This document shows, piece after piece, positions 42,621 to 45,306 of a DNA stretch of 45,306 nt. How positions within the stretch are numbered: the stretch's first letter is position 1; every line of letters begins with the position of its first letter. The translations under genes were made by a program, and so were the position numbers. The stretch is from Phycisphaerales bacterium (GTDB lineage Bacteria; Planctomycetota; Phycisphaerae; Phycisphaerales; UBA1924), in the NCBI GenBank assembly GCA_029260435.1, contig JAJDDG010000048.1, forward strand, positions 1 through 45,306, given 5' to 3'. The notes under the pieces were generated by a model. That model was not told the origin of the DNA. It made no database searches and saw only the letters and a program-made list of their open reading frames with translations.

Positions 42621-42722
42621 CCCTCGTCTCCGCTATAGCTGTCTCTGCACCTTCAAGCGTTTTTGTTCTTTGTGGTGGGACCACATTGCCTTGCTCCAGG
42701 AGAAAAAGAGCAGCGCAGTGAT

Positions 42723-43436
42723 CTAATAGTCTCTCCGCCGACGCCGAGCCGGCGCCATGACCACCACCCCCGCGCACCCCAGCACAACCGACGCCGGGGC
42801 GGGCACGAGTCGGATCTCGCCGATCGCGTAGTCAGTATCGGGCATACTCCCCGCGTCAAACGTAACCCGCAGCATGTCCGTCGCGCTCAAGCTCGCCGTG
42901 CTCACCCCGCCCAAGTCAAACCGAAGCATCTGTGCGCCACTCGATATCGATTGTGAGATCAAAAACGACGCCCGCTGCGTGGGTCCGACCCCACTGATGA
43001 GTTCCACCGTTGCCACCACTCCGCCGCGATCCGCGTAGAGCATGTCGATCTCAAGATACCGTTCGCTCGGGGCAGACAGGTCCATGCTCATCGATCCCCC
43101 GGTGCTGTACTCCAGGCGCAGGATCGCGCCGGAGTCCACACCGCCGTCGTAGATCAGCGCGCCCTGGATATCGCCCTCGCTGATCCGGACAAAGTGCCCC
43201 GCGCTGGAACTCACATGCTCGAGCGCAGCGCCCCGGAACCCGCCCAACACATCGTTCAACCGCCCACGCCAGAGCGCGGTGCCGATGTTCGGCGCACCAT
43301 GCGAAGGCTGCCCGACCCACAACTCCATCATCGCCTGCGGCGCATGGTCAAACGAATCAATAATCCTGCCAGCCTGCGCATGCGACACAACCGTGCCGCA
43401 AGCCGCGAGCGCAACGATACCACTACAAATACGCAT
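42723..43436 (-). CDS. PEP-CTERM domain protein
   Basis: 237 residues. A signal peptide (MRICSGIVALAACGTVVSHAQA) is followed by a beta-rich middle (IIDSFDHAPQAMMELWVG..., GGVDSGAILRLEYSTGGSMSMDL, LRFDLGGVSTASLSATDML). The C-terminus VPAPASVVLGCAGVVVMAPARRRRR is a PEP-CTERM sorting signal: VPAP motif, hydrophobic helix, basic end. It is probably exported and processed by exosortase; the function of the body is unknown. GGAGAA eight bases before the ATG supports the start. No exosortase gene is in the window. Confidence 0.87.
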   Translation of the reverse strand: MRICSGIVALAACGTVVSHAQAGRIIDSFDHAPQAMMELWVGQPSHGAPNIGTALWRGRLNDVLGGFRGAALEHVSSSAGHFVRISEGDIQGALIYDGGVDSGAILRLEYSTGGSMSMDLSAPSERYLEIDMLYADRGGVVATVELISGVGPTQRASFLISQSISSGAQMLRFDLGGVSTASLSATDMLRVTFDAGSMPDTDYAIGEIRLVPAPASVVLGCAGVVVMAPARRRRRDY

Positions 43437-44297
43437 GAATGTATTTCTCCAAACTCGTTTAAGATGTGCCGACCAATCGGGTGCCGGTGCGCACCCGATT
43501 CAAGCGCCCTGCGCGCTGTTAGGCGCGCAGGGCGTTCCCTCTTGCTCACCGGCTCCGGGCGCAAGCGCCCGGAAATGTCCCCCGGCGAATCCCGCGTGCT
43601 GGCGTGAACCGACACGCGGGGGGTGTGGTGTGGAGTGCGCAAATTGGGTGCGCGTCCCCCACTGAGAGGAGTCAGAACATGTGCGCACCGCGCTAGCGGG
43701 TGCGGACAGATGACATCTTGGTGCGCGGGAGGGCGGGTGCCGCGTGGGAACAACTCTCGCGGTGCGCATGGATATGCGCTGCGTGAACAGTCCTACGCGA
43801 CGGGTACGCGGCCCGTGCGCCGAGGTCTATGATGTTGCTGGTGGGGAGACACACTTCCCTGTTCTCAACGCCAGCACCGTCCATGTATGTGCGAACACGG
43901 GCGGTTGGAATGAACACAAACCGGGGAGGTTGCCCCGGGCGGTTCTGGATCGGCGCCTGTGTGTGCGCCGGATGGTTGCGGAAAAAGACTCCTCCGCGGG
44001 GGTGGGATCAGCACGCCCCGGATTGATCAGCAATCTCGAAGTGACGTGTTTCGATCCTCGTGCTACATGCACTATGCGCGCCATATGGGATGGTGCAAAC
44101 GGCAGATGTCGGAAAATGCGCACCGGCGCGGGGGGCGTGCGCACGGGGTGGTCCGGGGGCACTTATCCGGTGCGCACGTGGCCTGGGGGTCGATATTTTC
44201 GGGGACGGTTTTGGTCGGTTTTTGCGCCGTTCGGCACACCGGCGGGGGAATAATCGTCCGGATATCATACTTCGTGAGGCAGACGGAAGGAGCACGG
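43437..44297. other. 860-bp gap with hairpins and many GTGCGC motifs
   Basis: Divergent gap between a PEP-CTERM gene and a small membrane protein. It contains three consecutive hairpins: AATCGGGTGC/GCACCCGATT (43475-43500), CGCCCTGCGCGC/GCGCGCAGGGCG (43505-43534), and CCGGGCGC/GCGCCCGG (43555-43572). It also has ten copies of GTGCGC, at 43487, 43635, 43648, 43681, 43721, 43762, 43815, 43963, 44137 and 44170. Four of these are the full palindrome GTGCGCAC. Open frames here have unlikely codon use and are not called. Confidence 0.6.
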
Positions 44298-44675
44298 ATG
44301 AGCGTGATGCAGATCATTCTCGCGGTGATCGGGGCGTATCTGGCGGTCGGGATCGTCTTCGCGATTGTCTTTGTACTTGCTGGTGTTGTGCGCATCGACC
44401 CGGCGGCGGCGCGGAGTTCGGTGCGGGCGCGGCTTATATTTATGCCCGGCGCGGCGGCGTTGTGGCCCTTGCTTGCTTTGCGGTGGGCGCGATCGGCGCG
44501 GGGTAGTGTGGTGAGTGTGGTGAGTGTGGTGAGTATGGTGGGTATGGGGAGTGGGGGGAGCGGTGGGGCGCAGCGGAAACTGCATGTGGTGCTGTGGTGT
44601 GTGGTGGGGCCGATCGCGCTGGCGGTTGTGGTGGCGGCGCTGGTGATCGGTGGCGCGGTTGGGGGTGCGGCGTGA
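44298..44675 (+). CDS. Small membrane protein of unknown function
   Basis: 125 residues. Helices MSVMQIILAVIGAYLAVGIVFAIVFVLAG and VVLWCVVGPIALAVVVAALVIGG bracket a cytoplasmic-type basic segment. A run of four near-perfect 9-base repeats (about 44507-44546) encodes SVVSVVSVVSMVG. AAGGAG about seven bases before the ATG supports the start. Its stop overlaps the next start as GTGA, so it is an operon partner of the ferric-reductase-like protein. Confidence 0.7.
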   Translation: MSVMQIILAVIGAYLAVGIVFAIVFVLAGVVRIDPAAARSSVRARLIFMPGAAALWPLLALRWARSARGSVVSVVSVVSMVGMGSGGSGGAQRKLHVVLWCVVGPIALAVVVAALVIGGAVGGAA

Positions 44676-45306
44676 GCAATTCGTATCGATGGGTGCAGTG
44701 GAATCGGCATAAGAAGGTGTACGATCTTGTGCTGGTTGGCGCATGCGTTTGTTATCTGATCGCGTTTGTTGGCGTGAGTTCGGTAGTACACTTGGGGGAT
44801 CACGCGGTATCGCCTCCGGTGCTTATGATTCGCGGATTCGGGACGCTGGCGATCGTGCTGCTGCACGTGATCCTGGCGATCGGGCCTCTGGCACGGCTCG
44901 ACGATCGGTTCAACGCGCTACTGTATAACCGCAGGCATATGGGGGTCGTGTTTTTCTGCTGCGCGCTGGGGCACGGGGCGCTGAGTTTTCTGTTCTACGG
45001 CGGGTTCGGTGTGCGGGATCCTGTGAGCGCGGTGCTGGCATCGAGCGGGGGGGATTTCGCTTCTGTCAGCGGGTTCCCGTTTGAGGTGCTGGGCGCTGTG
45101 GCGCTGGGTGTGTTTTTTGTGATGGCGGCGACGAGCCACGATTTCTGGCTGGCGAACCTCGGGGCGCGGGTGTGGAAAGCGGTCCATATGTGCGTGTACG
45201 GCGCGTACTGGATGGTGCTGTTGCATGTGACGCTCGGTGTGCTGCAGAGCGAGGGGAGCACGGCGTACCGGGTGCTGCTGGTCGGCGGCGCGCTCGGGCT
45301 GATCGG
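44672..45306 (+). CDS. Ferric-reductase-like transmembrane protein (C-terminus cut by window edge)
   Basis: At least 211 residues; no stop before the edge. About five membrane segments with histidines placed for heme b: LLHVILAIGPLARLDDRF, NRRHMGVVFFCCALGHGALSF, and the ...WKAVHMCVYGAYWMVLLHVTLG pair. This fits the ferric-reductase/MsrQ-like heme membrane family, which moves electrons across the membrane; in relatives a Rieske or flavin domain follows. GTG 44672 overlaps the previous stop. The partner domain, if any, lies outside the window. Confidence 0.8.
   Translation, partial: MSNSYRWVQWNRHKKVYDLVLVGACVCYLIAFVGVSSVVHLGDHAVSPPVLMIRGFGTLAIVLLHVILAIGPLARLDDRFNALLYNRRHMGVVFFCCALGHGALSFLFYGGFGVRDPVSAVLASSGGDFASVSGFPFEVLGAVALGVFFVMAATSHDFWLANLGARVWKAVHMCVYGAYWMVLLHVTLGVLQSEGSTAYRVLLVGGALGLI

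Noticed and set aside
43744-44253. Possible 169-residue protein
   Set aside because: It is made of the GTGCGC-rich sequence, rich in Arg, Cys and Trp, without a domain or ribosome site.

Overview
The window is a high-GC bacterial chromosome segment. It most likely comes from a planctomycete, probably class Phycisphaerae. This is inferred from the mix of proteins: PEP-CTERM-like exosortase tails of the form VPAP...RRRR, a planctomycete-style dockerin with two DxNxD loops, a cluster of pseudopilins, LptF/LptG-type permeases (so a Gram-negative envelope), a PSP1/YaaT protein, and several short secreted proteins with no obvious relatives. It looks chromosomal: there are housekeeping genes and no phage, IS or CRISPR signature.

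Layout. 1-3.0 kb: truncated lysyl-tRNA synthetase (minus), a GNAT acetyltransferase and 6-phosphofructokinase. 3.0-4.8 kb: a repeat-bearing gap and a secreted protein with an AT-richer middle. 4.8-8.5 kb: a phosphate group, with an organophosphate:Pi-antiporter-like MFS protein divergent from a Na/Pi cotransporter plus PhoU-like protein. 8.5-13.0 kb: a minus-strand run (membrane protein, YceI protein, soluble histidine kinase, NUDIX hydrolase) divergent from parB. The kinase and NUDIX genes each carry a parS-like site inside a shared 35-bp repeat. 13.1-19.97 kb: winged-helix-like protein, MFS transporter, two small lipoproteins, serine acetyltransferase, a Mrp-type P-loop protein lacking the usual CxxC, and RmuC. 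20.0-22.9 kb: a large M16-like protein whose zinc motif is degenerate. 23.1-29.0 kb: a small membrane protein, then a tight minus-strand operon of LptF-like permease, GT39/ArnT-like glycosyltransferase, PAP2 phosphatase and LptG-like permease. 29.2-33.8 kb: four pseudopilin-type genes followed by a secreted alpha/beta hydrolase. 33.9-39.0 kb: a putative PD-(D/E)XK-like protein, three small membrane or secreted proteins, a PSP1 protein with an Arg/Lys- and Gly-rich tail, and a signal peptidase I with a very large insertion. 39.0-43.4 kb: hairpin-rich repeats, a PEP-CTERM protein with a formylglycine-enzyme-like fold, a secreted protein whose dockerin is split off by an apparent frameshift, and another PEP-CTERM protein. 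43.4-45.3 kb: an 860-bp gap packed with GTGCGC motifs, then a small membrane protein and a truncated ferric-reductase-like membrane protein.

Main points for a second look: (1) two parS-like sites embedded in genes next to parB, within a 35-bp repeat (33/35 identical) read in two different frames; (2) eight genes whose start codon lies exactly six bases after a TANNNT-like -10 hexamer, suggesting widespread leaderless transcription, while other genes have clear Shine-Dalgarno sites; (3) an intergenic hairpin-repeat family with constant flanks and variable self-complementary cores at four loci, one being a 215-bp tandem duplication; (4) the lpt-glycosyltransferase-PAP2-lpt operon; (5) the signal peptidase insertion and several proteins that have lost catalytic or cluster-binding residues.
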